Of a DNA stretch of 64,000 nt, positions 9,209 through 18,402 are shown piece after piece; within the stretch, counting starts at the first letter, position 1, and each line of letters starts with the position of its first letter. The notes under the pieces were generated by a model. The model was not told the origin of the DNA and did not search any database. It saw nothing but the letters and a program-made list of their open reading frames with translations. The stretch comes from Collinsella sp. AM33-4BH. GTDB lineage: Bacteria; Actinomycetota; Coriobacteriia; Coriobacteriales; Coriobacteriaceae. Location: positions 1-64,000 of the forward strand of contig NZ_QSIN01000005.1 of assembly GCF_003469205.1 (NCBI RefSeq), written 5' to 3'. A program made the translations under genes and the position numbers.

Positions 9209-10231
9209 ATGACGGCAAGCGACGCGACCGCGACAATTAAAAAGGGGAATTCGGAGCCCAGTTTCGATAAAACGGCTCAGCGCATCCTCAATCTTTTCTT
9301 TGTGCTCAACAGCTCCCCCGAACCGCTGACGACCGAGCAGATCGTCTTGGATTCTGACCTGGGATATGGCTCGGGCAATATCGACTCGGATAAGCGCAAG
9401 TTTCGGCGCGATCGTGACAAACTGCTCGAACGCGGCATCTTAATCAAGGAGGTTCGCCCCGCCGGCGCGCAGGAGACCGAGGAAAGCTCATGGACAATCG
9501 ACCGCGAGCACACGTTTGCGGCAGGCGGCCTCATCACCGCAGACGACGCCGATATCCTGCTCAACGCTATCGACCAGACAATAGCGGCCGGCTCATCCAC
9601 TTTTGCCGCGCCGCTTGCCGATATTCGTTCCAAGATTGCCTACCTCACCGGCAGGACGACGGCGGACGAAGCACCGATCCGCCGCTCTCCCACCGTCGAT
9701 GCGGTATGGAGCGCCTTTGCCGAGCGATGCGCGCTGCGATTTTTATATCAGAACGGACGCGGTGAGCAGAAAGAGCGTACCGTCTGCGTCTACGGCATGT
9801 TCGAGCGCGAGGGCGTTGCGTACTTCTGCGGCCTCGACAATGCCACCGACGACATCAGGACATTCCGCTGCGACCGTATCGTTCGCGCTTGGCGTCCTTC
9901 GAAGGCCTACGCCATCCCTGCAGACTTCAATCTCAACGACTACCTGTTCTTTGAATTCGATTTTGCCGACCGCCCGCCCGTTGCGGCTACGTTCTCGTTC
10001 GCCCCGCAGACGCAGATCGATATGATCAACGGCCTCACGCGCGGGCGAGGTGAGCTCGCACACACCGATTCGGGATGGACTTGGACCGTTGACGTGCGCG
10101 ATCTTGAAGCCGCCGCCTCATTTTGCATGGCCCACGCCATGGACGGCATGAGGCCCATGGCCCCCAAATCGCTCAAGCAGGCGTGGAACCACCTCATTGA
10201 AAGGACGGTGCACGAGCATGCCCGTGCGTAA
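9209..10231 (+). CDS. WYL-domain transcriptional regulator (PafB-like)
   Basis: 340 residues with an N-terminal helix-turn-helix region (about 20-90, AQRILNLFFVLNSSPEPLTTEQIV) and a C-terminal WYL region (about 160-260, ALRFLYQNGRGEQKERTV then FRCDRIVRAW). WYL regulators sense nucleic acid or nucleotide signals. In actinobacteria the paired PafB and PafC control the DNA-damage response. Here two WYL genes overlap head-to-tail in the same manner, and the next gene is a DinG-type helicase on the opposite strand, which fits a DNA-repair role. GAGGACTCT precedes the ATG. Calling it PafB rather than a generic WYL protein is inference from tandem arrangement. Confidence 0.75.
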   Translation: MTASDATATIKKGNSEPSFDKTAQRILNLFFVLNSSPEPLTTEQIVLDSDLGYGSGNIDSDKRKFRRDRDKLLERGILIKEVRPAGAQETEESSWTIDREHTFAAGGLITADDADILLNAIDQTIAAGSSTFAAPLADIRSKIAYLTGRTTADEAPIRRSPTVDAVWSAFAERCALRFLYQNGRGEQKERTVCVYGMFEREGVAYFCGLDNATDDIRTFRCDRIVRAWRPSKAYAIPADFNLNDYLFFEFDFADRPPVAATFSFAPQTQIDMINGLTRGRGELAHTDSGWTWTVDVRDLEAAASFCMAHAMDGMRPMAPKSLKQAWNHLIERTVHEHARA

Positions 10232-11135
10232 ACTCACCAGCGAGCAGAGGCTCTCGCGCGCCGTCGACATCATGGAGGCCCTCTACGCCGCCGGCGAGAG
10301 CGGCATGACACGAACCGAGATTTGCAGTCGCTTTGACATCACGGGGGCGTCGCTCGACGAGATTCTCGAGATCGTCTCGACGCTCGCGGACCGAGAATCG
10401 GGTGCGCGTATCATCTGCGAATGCCACGGCGAGCGCGTGGTCCTCACCGGTGACGCCGGGCGTGTACTACCGCTGCGCCTGAGTGCCGCCGAGGGCGCTG
10501 TGCTCAACCACGAACTTGAATCGTTGGGGATCGAGCCCCAGGCGGCGGCTCGAATTCGACATGCTCTTCTACCCGAAGAGCTCGGCTATAACCAGCACGT
10601 CTTTGACACCGTCAACCACGGGTCGCACTGGCAGCAGCTGAGCTGCGCCATTCAGGACGGTGTTCGCTGTCGTATCTCGTATCGCTCGATGGACGATGCG
10701 CGGCCACGCGAGCGTCTGGTCGACCCCTTGCGCATTACAGCAAACGGCGACCAAACATATCTGATTGCCTGGGACATCGCGGTCGATGAGCAGCGCACCT
10801 ATCGCATGGATAAAATCGAGGGACTCGCCTTGACGGAAGACTCCGTCGTGCCTCACGCACCGGACGTTGCATCCCTCCACGATTCCCTTGCCCGGACGCA
10901 GCGTAGCGCAAAGCTCTTGATGCCATTCGATATGGCGGAGCATCTGGACTGGGCCGGCATCACCCTAATCGAACGCAGCGGGACAGACATGGCAACGGTA
11001 ACCGTACATTACGGCTCCGAGCGTTGGCTGCTGAGCCAGATAATCGCAGCGGGCGGAGCCATCCGCATCTTGGATGACCCCGCCCTGTCAAAGCGTCTGT
11101 GCGATATGGCAAAAACCCTCATCTGTCCGCTTTAG
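10218..11135 (+). CDS. WYL-domain transcriptional regulator (PafC-like)
   Basis: 305 residues from ATG (MPVRKLTSEQRLSR). It has an N-terminal winged-helix part (about 8-70, SRAVDIMEALYAAGESGMTR) and a WYL part (about 145-205, RCRISYRSMDDARPRERLVD and TYRMDKIEGLALT). It overlaps the upstream WYL gene by 14 bases, which implies translational coupling and probably a heteromeric partner as known for PafB/PafC. An in-frame TTG 21 bases earlier is possible, but the ATG opens the conserved region. Its stop codon overlaps that of the convergent helicase gene (TTAG shared by both strands), with no room for a terminator between them. Confidence 0.75.
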   Translation: MPVRKLTSEQRLSRAVDIMEALYAAGESGMTRTEICSRFDITGASLDEILEIVSTLADRESGARIICECHGERVVLTGDAGRVLPLRLSAAEGAVLNHELESLGIEPQAAARIRHALLPEELGYNQHVFDTVNHGSHWQQLSCAIQDGVRCRISYRSMDDARPRERLVDPLRITANGDQTYLIAWDIAVDEQRTYRMDKIEGLALTEDSVVPHAPDVASLHDSLARTQRSAKLLMPFDMAEHLDWAGITLIERSGTDMATVTVHYGSERWLLSQIIAAGGAIRILDDPALSKRLCDMAKTLICPL

Positions 11136-14026
11136 CGCCGCCGCTCGTGGCGTGCACGCCACAGCTGTAGATAGTGCCCGATCTGCGCCGATTCGATGCG
11201 CTGGTAGGAGCTCGTGGGCAGCGACGTTAAGAACTTCTTTCCGTAGCCCTTCGTCACCAGGCGCGGGTCGGCCAGAATCAGCACGCCGCAATCGGTCGAC
11301 GAGCGGATAAGGCGGCCGGCCGCCTGCTTGACCTCGAGCACTGCCTCAGGCAGCGAATAGCGCGCCCAAGCGCGGTCTTCGCGCAGGTTGCGCTCGCACG
11401 AGAGCGGGTCCGTGGGGCTCGAGAACGGCAGCTTGGGAATGATGACGCAGCGCAGCGTCTCGCCGCTGGCGTCAAACCCCTCCCAGAAGGCCTTAAGCGC
11501 AAAAAGCGATGAGGTTGGCTCGTTGATAAACCGGTCGCGCAGGCGACGAGGAGATGAGTTGCGCTGCTGGCAGTTGAGTTCCAGGCCCGCACGAGCCATC
11601 TTGGGCTCGACGCGATCGTACAGCTCCTCCATGTCACGCCTGTTGGTGAACAGCGTGAGCACCGAGCCGCCCATGGCAAGATGAGCGTCGACCAGCACGC
11701 GCTCGAGCGCCGTAAGATAGCTCTCACGATCGCGCGGATCGGGGATATCGCCCGCAACGACTACAGCCATGTTCGAATCGAAGTCGTAGCTCGAGTCCAA
11801 GTGCAGCGATGAGGATGTTGAAGCACCGATGCGATCGAGGCCGACCGCATGGTTAAAGTGTTCAAAGCTTTTGGACACCGTCATGGTCGCCGAGGCAAAG
11901 ATAGCCGTGTGAACCTCGGGCAGCCACTCGGTTGCCAAGGCCTCGCCAATATCGATGCGCTCCGCGGTCATCGACTCGCCGCCGGCACGCAGCCTGCGAT
12001 TGACCTGCAGCGAATACACGTAGTGTTCATCGGTGCCGTCAATGATGAGCTTGAGGTTCTCGGCCAGCTCGTGCAGGCGGCGCGAGATATCACCCAGGTC
12101 GACAACAACCTCGGGCTTGTCGGCGGCGACGGCTTGTACCAGCGCGTCGACGCTCTTGTCAGCTTGTTCCAATGTGCCGATGGCAGCGTAGGCCGACTGT
12201 AAGAAATCATGCCAGTCGTCAGATTCGCGCAGCTCGGGGCCAATCCATAGATTGGCATTGTCATAGCCCCCACGGGCACGGCGACCGAGCTCGCGAACGC
12301 CATCGAACACGCCGGCGATCGCCATGCTCGCGCGCGCAACCGTCGACGTCGCCTTGGCAGTAAGGCCCAGATAGAGCGTAGAGCCCTCGGAGGTTGCCAA
12401 ATCACGGGAAACCTGGCTTAGCGCGCCGGTGCTCGAGCCACCCAGACGCTCAAACAGAACGCGTGATTCGTCCGCCGACACCACGCGCGCCCATTGACGG
12501 CGTGCCTCGCGCTCGATGGAATGGGCCTCGTCGATTACCCAATGACGAATCGGGGGCAAGATTCTGCCCTCGGCCGCAACATTGCGGAACAGCAGGGAAT
12601 GGTTGGTGACCACCACATCGGCATGCGCCGCGCGACGGCGGGCGCCGTGGACTAGGCATTTATCGGGGAAAAACGGGCATAGGCGACGGGCGCACTCGCG
12701 CGACGCCGTCGTAAAGTCGGGACGGTTGACGCTGCGCCAGCGAATGCCGAGCGAGTCGAGGTCGCCATCGGCCGACTGACACACGTACGCCATGATGACC
12801 GCGACTGCCGTAAGCGTGTCGGCAGGATCACGCTTAGTCGTAATTTCGACTTGGCCGCGGCTCATGCGCTCAAGCTTGCGCAAGCATGGATAGTGGTCAT
12901 AGCCCTTGAGGGCGCAAAACGATAGGCCTCCGTCCAGCTGCTCAGCAAGTTTGGGCAGCTCGTGATACATGAGCTGGTCGGCAAGATTATTCGATTTAGT
13001 CGCGATACCCACCGTGATGTTGTTGCGTCGCGCGGCCTCGGCAAAAGGCACCAGGTAAGCCATCGATTTGCCGACGCCCGTCCCCGCCTCAATCACGCGA
13101 TGCGTTCCCGTAACGAGCGCGTCACGGACCTCGAGCGCCATCGCGATCTGCTCATCGCGCGGCTCGTAGGTGGGATACATGCGATTGACCAGGCCGCCCG
13201 GGGCATAGTCCGCCTCGATTTCCTCGCGGCTCGGCATCTTAAGGACCGGTAGCTCGTCCGCATCAACGCGATCATCGGCCCGATCGGCCTTGAGAACGTC
13301 GGCGCGGGCGGCGCTGAGAGAGAAGATGGAACCGGGGTTCTGTCCCGCCAAGAAGGAGAAGATGGGACGATAGGACCAGGGTACGTCGGGGTACATGTCG
13401 GCCAGGCGCGCCATCAAGCCCTGAGGCAAGTCGGTGAGCGCCACGAGTAACACGCGCCACACACCACACAAGGCGTCGACATCGGCGTTGGCGCGATGCG
13501 ACACCGAGTCGCAGCCAAACAGGTCGGCCATGAAAGACAGCTTATGCGAGGCCAGGCGCGGAAGCGCGATGCGCGACAGTGCCAACGAATCGATCCAGAT
13601 GTCACTGACGTTGACGCCGCCCTTGACCGACTCGATAAACGAGCGGTCGAAGGTGGCGTTATGTGCGATCACCGGGCAGCCGCCGACAAAATCGGCGAGA
13701 GCGGCGACAGCCTCAACGGCCGACGGGGCATCTGCCACATCGGCGTTTGTAATGCTCGTGAGCTCGGTAATCTCGGCGGGAATCAGCTGCTTGGGATGCA
13801 CGAAGGTATCGAAGCGATCGACAACCTCGCGGCCCGAAAGGCGAGCCGCCGATATCTCGATAAGCTCGTTGTCCTGCACCGAAAGACCCGTGGTCTCGGT
13901 ATCGAGGACGATAACATCTTCCTCGATGAGACCAAACGCTTGGGTTTTGGCGCGCTCGGCAAGCGTGGCATAGGAATCGATGACAAACTGCGGCGTTCCC
14001 GACGAAACAGCGTCCTCGATTAGCAT
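11132..14026 (-). CDS. dinG: DinG-family helicase with N-terminal DEDD exonuclease domain
   Basis: 964 residues. Residues about 28-190 form a DnaQ-like 3'-5' exonuclease (VIVLDTETTGL, then PVIAHNATFD and the HRANADVDA segment). The rest is an XPD/DinG-type superfamily 2 helicase with Walker A EAGTGVGKS, the DEAH box (VIDEAHSIEREARR), and late motifs KAFWEGFDASGE and AAGRLIRSSTD. Four cysteines between motif I and the DEAH box (for example YVCQSADGD, ECARRLCPFFPDKC) could hold an iron-sulfur cluster, as in DinG/XPD. The exonuclease-helicase fusion is the arrangement known from Firmicutes DinG. The ATG overlaps the ddl stop region by 7 bases (ATGCTAA), so both genes form one operon. Likely role: DNA repair or resolution of unusual structures. 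Confidence 0.88.
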   Translation of the reverse strand: MLIEDAVSSGTPQFVIDSYATLAERAKTQAFGLIEEDVIVLDTETTGLSVQDNELIEISAARLSGREVVDRFDTFVHPKQLIPAEITELTSITNADVADAPSAVEAVAALADFVGGCPVIAHNATFDRSFIESVKGGVNVSDIWIDSLALSRIALPRLASHKLSFMADLFGCDSVSHRANADVDALCGVWRVLLVALTDLPQGLMARLADMYPDVPWSYRPIFSFLAGQNPGSIFSLSAARADVLKADRADDRVDADELPVLKMPSREEIEADYAPGGLVNRMYPTYEPRDEQIAMALEVRDALVTGTHRVIEAGTGVGKSMAYLVPFAEAARRNNITVGIATKSNNLADQLMYHELPKLAEQLDGGLSFCALKGYDHYPCLRKLERMSRGQVEITTKRDPADTLTAVAVIMAYVCQSADGDLDSLGIRWRSVNRPDFTTASRECARRLCPFFPDKCLVHGARRRAAHADVVVTNHSLLFRNVAAEGRILPPIRHWVIDEAHSIEREARRQWARVVSADESRVLFERLGGSSTGALSQVSRDLATSEGSTLYLGLTAKATSTVARASMAIAGVFDGVRELGRRARGGYDNANLWIGPELRESDDWHDFLQSAYAAIGTLEQADKSVDALVQAVAADKPEVVVDLGDISRRLHELAENLKLIIDGTDEHYVYSLQVNRRLRAGGESMTAERIDIGEALATEWLPEVHTAIFASATMTVSKSFEHFNHAVGLDRIGASTSSSLHLDSSYDFDSNMAVVVAGDIPDPRDRESYLTALERVLVDAHLAMGGSVLTLFTNRRDMEELYDRVEPKMARAGLELNCQQRNSSPRRLRDRFINEPTSSLFALKAFWEGFDASGETLRCVIIPKLPFSSPTDPLSCERNLREDRAWARYSLPEAVLEVKQAAGRLIRSSTDCGVLILADPRLVTKGYGKKFLTSLPTSSYQRIESAQIGHYLQLWRARHERRR

Positions 14027-14985
14027 GCAACGCCCGCTCGACGAAGTCCCATGCGAATCAGGCTGTCACAGACCTGCGGGAACGTCATGTCATCGGTGTG
14101 GCGAATCTCATCCGGATACAGCGACGTATCGGTCATGCCGGGAATCGTGTTGGTCTCGAGGATAACGGGGCCGTCCTCGCTCACGATAAAATCGCTGCGC
14201 GAGATACCCAGGCAGCCGAGTGCCTTATGGGCAGCACAGGCAAGCTCCTGGGCACGAGCGTAGTTCTCGGGCGAAATCTGCGCCGGAATGCGATGGATGT
14301 CCGTAGGGTCGACATACTTCACGTCCAGATCGTAGAACTCGCAGTCCTCGGGCTTACGGATCTCGACAATCGGCAGGGCGCGCACGTCATCCTCGCCGTA
14401 TACGCCGACGGTGATCTCGGTACCCTCGATACACTTCTCGACCAGCACTTTGTCGCCAAACTCAAACGCCTTGGCGATAGCCGCAGGCAGCTCGGAGGGC
14501 TCGTGGACCAGGGAAATGCCATAGCTGGAACCGTTGACGGCCGGTTTCACAAAGCAACGCTCGCCACAGACCTCGACAACGTGATCGATATCGACTTCAT
14601 CGCCCACTTCGAGCGCAAGGCCGGGGGCAATGGGAATGCCCGCCTTGGCGTATAGGAGCTTCGAGACCTCCTTGTCGGCACCGCAGGCGCTGGCAAGTAC
14701 GCCCGAGGCCGTGTAGGGGATACCCAGGGTCTCCATGGCACCCTGCATGGCGCCATCCTCACCGCCGGCGCCGTGCATGGCGATAAATGCCACATCGAAT
14801 CCGCCGGTCGCCATGGTTACCATAAAGTCATCAGCGGCCGTGTCAAGCAGCTCCACCGAGGTGTAGCCGGCTTCCTTCAGTGCCACCACAACGTTCTTTC
14901 CCGAATCGAGCGAGATCTCGCGCTCGGCGGAATGACCGCCCGCCAAGACCGCTACGTGCATGTTCTCTAGGCTTTTACCCGGCAT
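14020..14985 (-). CDS. ddl: D-alanine--D-alanine ligase
   Basis: 321 residues, ATP-grasp fold. It joins two D-alanines for the peptidoglycan precursor. Visible are the N-terminal GGHSAEREISLDSG loop, AMHGAGGEDG, NGSSYGISLV with the conserved Ser pair, the DVKY tyrosine of the omega loop that matches the D-Ala (not D-Lac) type, and ETNTIPGMT near the metal site. AGGAG eight bases before the ATG supports the start. It is first in an operon with the helicase gene, and diverges from rlmN. Length is slightly short but complete compared with the usual 300-370 residues. Confidence 0.95.
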   Translation of the reverse strand: MPGKSLENMHVAVLAGGHSAEREISLDSGKNVVVALKEAGYTSVELLDTAADDFMVTMATGGFDVAFIAMHGAGGEDGAMQGAMETLGIPYTASGVLASACGADKEVSKLLYAKAGIPIAPGLALEVGDEVDIDHVVEVCGERCFVKPAVNGSSYGISLVHEPSELPAAIAKAFEFGDKVLVEKCIEGTEITVGVYGEDDVRALPIVEIRKPEDCEFYDLDVKYVDPTDIHRIPAQISPENYARAQELACAAHKALGCLGISRSDFIVSEDGPVILETNTIPGMTDTSLYPDEIRHTDDMTFPQVCDSLIRMGLRRAGVAC

Positions 14986-15070
14986 GGGCAGACTCCTCCT
15001 CTATAATTTCTGCAGCTGATACCATATTGTAGCGATACCCTCTACGTTTCCCCAAAATCGAAAGGCTTCC

Positions 15071-16123
15071 ATGAATCCCAGGACTAAATCTCAGGACATT
15101 CGCGACTTGAGCCAAAACGATATTCGCGAGCTCGTGGCCGAACTTGGCCAGCCCGCCTTCCGCGCGAAGCAGCTCATCGAATGGGTCTTTGAGAAGAACG
15201 TTTGTTCGTTTGACGATATGACCAACCTTCCCAAGGCTTTCCGCGAGCAGCTTAAAGAGGCTTTTGCCTTTGATACGCCGACTGAACTCACCAAGCAGGT
15301 TTCCAAAGATGGCTCGCGCAAGTATCTGCTCGAGTACCACGATGGCATTTCCGTCGAGACTGTCGGCATGCCCCGTCGTAACAAGCTTTCCGTCTGCGTT
15401 TCCACCCAGGCAGGCTGCGGCATGGGCTGCGCCTTTTGCGCCACCGGTCTCAACGGCCTCAAGCGCTCTCTGACCGCTCAAGAGATCGTCGACCAGGTGC
15501 TTCATGTATCCAACGACTTTGGCGAGCGTGCCACAAGTGTTGTCTTCATGGGCCAGGGCGAGCCGTTTGCCAACTACGACGAGGTTCTCAAGGCACTGCG
15601 TATCCTCAACGACCCCGATGGCATCGGTATCGGCGCTCGTCACCTCACCGTCTCTACCAGCGGCGTTATTCCCGGTATTCGCAAATTTGCCGATATCCCC
15701 GAGCAGTTCACTCTTGCCGTTTCCCTGCATTCCGCCATCCAGTCGACGCGCAATAAGCTCATGCCCGGTGTTAAGAAGTACACGCTGCTTCGCCTTCACG
15801 AAGCGCTTCAGCTCTACACCGAGAAGACTGGCCGCCGCCCGACCTATGAGTATGCCATGATCGAAGGCGTCAACGACACGAATCCCGAGATGCAGGCACT
15901 CTGCGACTTCTGCGAGGGAACGCTGTGCCACGTTAACCTGATTCAACTTAACGACATCGAGGGCAGCCCGCTCAAGCCGTCGCCGATTCATAAGGTTGAG
16001 GATCTTCAGCGTCGTCTTGAGTCCCGTGGCATCGAGACCACGATTCGTAACTCCCGTGGTAACGATATTGACGCCGCTTGCGGACAGCTGAAACAGCGCT
16101 TCAAAGTTCAGAAGAACGCATAG
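15071..16123 (+). CDS. rlmN: 23S rRNA (adenine2503-C2)-methyltransferase RlmN
   Basis: 350 residues, a radical-SAM enzyme that methylates C2 of A2503 in 23S rRNA (and A37 of some tRNAs). The iron-sulfur ligands CxxxCxxC lie at Cys116, Cys120 and Cys123 (AGCGMGCAFCATG). The C-terminal catalytic cysteine is at residue 337 (NDIDAACGQL). The glycine-rich strand reads MGQGEP where MGMGEP is more common. AAAGG precedes the ATG. The gene stands alone, ends in a strong terminator (16161-16199) and is followed by a parS-like site. Confidence 0.95.
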   Translation: MNPRTKSQDIRDLSQNDIRELVAELGQPAFRAKQLIEWVFEKNVCSFDDMTNLPKAFREQLKEAFAFDTPTELTKQVSKDGSRKYLLEYHDGISVETVGMPRRNKLSVCVSTQAGCGMGCAFCATGLNGLKRSLTAQEIVDQVLHVSNDFGERATSVVFMGQGEPFANYDEVLKALRILNDPDGIGIGARHLTVSTSGVIPGIRKFADIPEQFTLAVSLHSAIQSTRNKLMPGVKKYTLLRLHEALQLYTEKTGRRPTYEYAMIEGVNDTNPEMQALCDFCEGTLCHVNLIQLNDIEGSPLKPSPIHKVEDLQRRLESRGIETTIRNSRGNDIDAACGQLKQRFKVQKNA

Positions 16124-16141
16124 GGGAGTCGCACCCCAAAA

Positions 16142-16157
16142 CGTTTCATGTGAAACA
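16142..16157. promoter_or_regulatory. parS-like site 1 (14 of 16)
   Basis: CGTTTCATGTGAAACA matches the ParB site TGTTTCACGTGAAACA at 14 of 16 positions. It lies between the rlmN stop codon and its terminator, about 2 kb from parAB. Confidence 0.65.
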
Positions 16158-16160
16158 TCG

Positions 16161-16199
16161 AACGACCCCGGTTGCAGAATATGCAACCGGGGTCGTTTC
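16161..16199 (+). terminator. Terminator of rlmN
   Basis: A perfect 16-bp stem (AACGACCCCGGTTGCA with its complement) around GAATA, followed by a moderately T-rich run. Confidence 0.75.
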
Positions 16200-16278
16200 A
16201 TTTATTGACCTTAATTTTGAATCAGCTGCTACGATTATGAATCAGCTGCCACTGGTCTCAATTATTACGGCCATAATA

Positions 16279-16314
16279 AGGGGTCCTTGTCTCGTGAATC
16301 AGACAAGGACCCCT
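16279..16314 (-). terminator. Terminator at the end of the parA-parB operon
   Basis: A perfect 14-bp stem AGGGGTCCTTGTCT/AGACAAGGACCCCT around eight bases, 28 bases past the small minus-strand gene. The T-run on the minus strand is weak (TTATT). Between it and 16200 the only feature I see is a short direct repeat, GAATCAGCTGC, present twice. Confidence 0.65.
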
Positions 16315-16342
16315 CAAAATTTACTGAGTAATTGTTAGGTAC

Positions 16343-16597
16343 CTAATAGCCCACATTTTCCCATTGGTTGCTAACCCAACCTTGATTAATCTTGGGATTC
16401 TTCGTTACCTGAGCAGTTCGCATGGCAACATCTTCTGTCATAACACCCATTTTCTTCTTGGACGTATCGACGATATCTTGCGCACCACGAAGCAAACGAC
16501 CTCGGAGCTCATCGTCTGTCGCGATTTTATAGCCAGCAAAGGCACCAGCCGCGACAGTCGTCGCCAATGCAATCGCAGTTAAAATCTTATTCCTCAT
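16343..16597 (-). CDS. Small membrane-anchored protein (YtxH-like), last gene of the par operon
   Basis: 84 residues: an N-terminal hydrophobic segment (ILTAIALATTVAAGAFAG, about 4-21) followed by a basic amphipathic stretch (GYKIATDDELRGRLLRGAQDIVDTSKKKM), which resembles YtxH-type small envelope proteins. The start overlaps the parB stop codon (ATGAGGAATAA), with AAGGAG six bases upstream inside parB, so it is translationally coupled to parB. Its operon position suggests it could matter for chromosome segregation or anchoring of the ParB complex, but this is only inference. An alternative start six codons upstream lacks a ribosome binding site. Confidence 0.65.
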   Translation of the reverse strand: MRNKILTAIALATTVAAGAFAGYKIATDDELRGRLLRGAQDIVDTSKKKMGVMTEDVAMRTAQVTKNPKINQGWVSNQWENVGY

Positions 16598-17492
16598 CTT
16601 GGTCTCCTTGATCAAACTGAATCATTTCACCAAGAATACGAGAGAGTTCTTCCTCGTCTTTAAACTCAATCTCAATCTTATTCTTTCCACGTGAGCTCTT
16701 CACACGTACGTTGGTATTAAATACCTGACGAAGTACACGGGCAGCTTTTTTAAAAGACTGAGGCGTTGCAGGCCTCGACGTTTTAGGCGTCTCTCCGGCA
16801 GAAAACAACGGAGCAAGATTTTCTGTCGCTCTTACGGAAAGACCCTCTGCAACAACCTTCTCAGCAAGTCGAATTCGAGCGTCCTCATAGGGAACAGCAA
16901 GAATCGCACGTGCATGACCAGCAGTAAGTTTACCCTCAAAAATCATCTGCTGAACAACTTCGGGGAGATCGAGAAGGCGCAGTGAGTTTGTAATTGCAGA
17001 GCGTGACTTGCTTACAGCCTTCGACAATGCCTCTTGGGTCATACCACTGGCATCAATGAGCTGGCGATACCCCTTGGCTTCTTCAACGGGATTCAGATCA
17101 GAACGCTGAAGGTTTTCGATAAGTGCAAGGGCCAGCATCTCTTCATCATTAACATCTTTAATGATGACAGGCAGTTCCTCAAGACCAGCAAGCTTTGACG
17201 CTTGGTAACGACGTTCACCAGCAATGATCTCATAGCCGTTTCTGTGCTTGCGAACCAAAAGCGGCTGCAAAACACCATGCTCTTGGATTGACTCACTCAA
17301 CTCGCGAAGTTCAGTTTCGTTAAAGTGAATTCGCGGCTGATTAGGGTTGGGAACGATATCCTCAATAGGGAGTTTTGTTTCAGATGCGGCATTTGAAGCA
17401 GATGCAGCCGAACCACCGGTCTCATATTCGGCCTCTGAGACCAAAGCATTGAGACCACGTCCTAATCCGCCACGTTTCTTTGCACTAGGCAC
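16587..17492 (-). CDS. parB: Chromosome-partitioning protein ParB (Spo0J)
   Basis: 301 residues. ParB binds parS, clamps DNA using CTP, spreads and loads SMC. The N-terminal GLGRGLNALV is the ParA-stimulating peptide. The CTP-binding core follows (NPNQPRIHFNE and GERRYQASKLAG), then the helix-turn-helix (MTQEALSKAVSKSRSAITNSLRLLDLP) and a C-terminal dimerisation region with the basic KSSRGKNKIEIEF. GTG start with AGAGGTGATC upstream, overlapping the parA stop by 8 bases. Five parS-like sites lie within 8 kb. Confidence 0.96.
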   Translation of the reverse strand: MPSAKKRGGLGRGLNALVSEAEYETGGSAASASNAASETKLPIEDIVPNPNQPRIHFNETELRELSESIQEHGVLQPLLVRKHRNGYEIIAGERRYQASKLAGLEELPVIIKDVNDEEMLALALIENLQRSDLNPVEEAKGYRQLIDASGMTQEALSKAVSKSRSAITNSLRLLDLPEVVQQMIFEGKLTAGHARAILAVPYEDARIRLAEKVVAEGLSVRATENLAPLFSAGETPKTSRPATPQSFKKAARVLRQVFNTNVRVKSSRGKNKIEIEFKDEEELSRILGEMIQFDQGDQDEE

Positions 17493-18285
17493 GCTTGATC
17501 ACCTCTTTTGCAAGGTTCATATACGCTTTTGCACCCTTATTTTGAGGTGCATAGGTAATTACCGGTTCTCCAAAAGACGGAGCTTCGGAGATTTTAACTG
17601 TACGGGGAATCAACGTCTTAAACGCCTTATCACCAAAGTACGATTGAACCTCCTCAACAACCTGATTCGACAGAGAAGTACGCGAGTCATACATGGTCAT
17701 AAGCACGCCATAGGTGTCTAAGCCCTTGTTCAGACGTGATTTGACCATCTTCATTGACTCAAGCAGCTTCGTAACACCCTCAAGTGCATAATACTCGCAC
17801 TGGATCGGAATCAAAACACTGTCTGCTGCAGTCAGGGCGTTGATTGTAAGCAAGCCGAGCGAAGGAGGACAGTCAATGAAAATAAAATCGAACTCGTCCT
17901 GAATTGGCTCAAGCAAATCTTTGAGGCGGGTTTCACGAGCAATTGCGCTTACGAGCTCAATTTCCGCGCCTGCAAGCTGAATGGTAGCCGGAATTACGAA
18001 TACCTTTTTGCAATTTGTATCAAGAACAAGTGATTCTGCCGGCACATCATTCAACAATGCATCATAGATGCAGCGATCAAGGTCTTCTTTTTCAATTCCG
18101 AATCCACTGGTGCTGTTTCCCTGCGGATCAAAATCGACAATCAGTGTCTTACGACCCTGCTCACCCAGTGCTGCTGCAAGGTTTACAGCCGTCGTCGACT
18201 TACCGACACCGCCTTTTTGATTGATGATTGCAATGATACGCGTGTCTTTTGCGCTCTTAGAACGCTTAACGTCGCGAAATCCCAC
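17485..18285 (-). CDS. parA: Chromosome-partitioning ATPase ParA (Soj)
   Basis: 266 residues, a deviant-Walker P-loop ATPase (INQKGGVGKSTTAVNLA, with the signature lysine at the start of the loop; IVDFDPQGNSTSGFG; FIFIDCPPSLGLL). Together with ParB it drives origin segregation, and in relatives such as B. subtilis it also modulates DnaA. A GTG start with GGAGGGACC fits best. It is the first gene of the parA-parB-small membrane protein operon. Three parS-like sites occupy its upstream region, so ParB may repress its own operon, an inference. Confidence 0.96.
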   Translation of the reverse strand: MGFRDVKRSKSAKDTRIIAIINQKGGVGKSTTAVNLAAALGEQGRKTLIVDFDPQGNSTSGFGIEKEDLDRCIYDALLNDVPAESLVLDTNCKKVFVIPATIQLAGAEIELVSAIARETRLKDLLEPIQDEFDFIFIDCPPSLGLLTINALTAADSVLIPIQCEYYALEGVTKLLESMKMVKSRLNKGLDTYGVLMTMYDSRTSLSNQVVEEVQSYFGDKAFKTLIPRTVKISEAPSFGEPVITYAPQNKGAKAYMNLAKEVIKRA

Positions 18286-18324
18286 GGTCCCTCCTGGTGT
18301 GTATTAATGCTGTCAAACGGAGGA

Positions 18325-18340
18325 TGTTTCACGCGAAACA
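18325..18340. promoter_or_regulatory. parS-like site 2 (15 of 16)
   Basis: TGTTTCACGCGAAACA, one mismatch to the ParB consensus, 40 bases upstream of the parA start. Confidence 0.85.
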
Positions 18341-18363
18341 TTCCGATTCGATATCAACCGCCA

Positions 18364-18379
18364 TGTTTCACGTGAAACA
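18364..18379. promoter_or_regulatory. parS site 3 (perfect)
   Basis: TGTTTCACGTGAAACA is identical to the canonical bacterial parS. It lies in the parA-rsmG intergenic gap. Confidence 0.95.
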
Positions 18380-18402
18380 CTGCAAGTTGTTAGTATCCAT
18401 TA

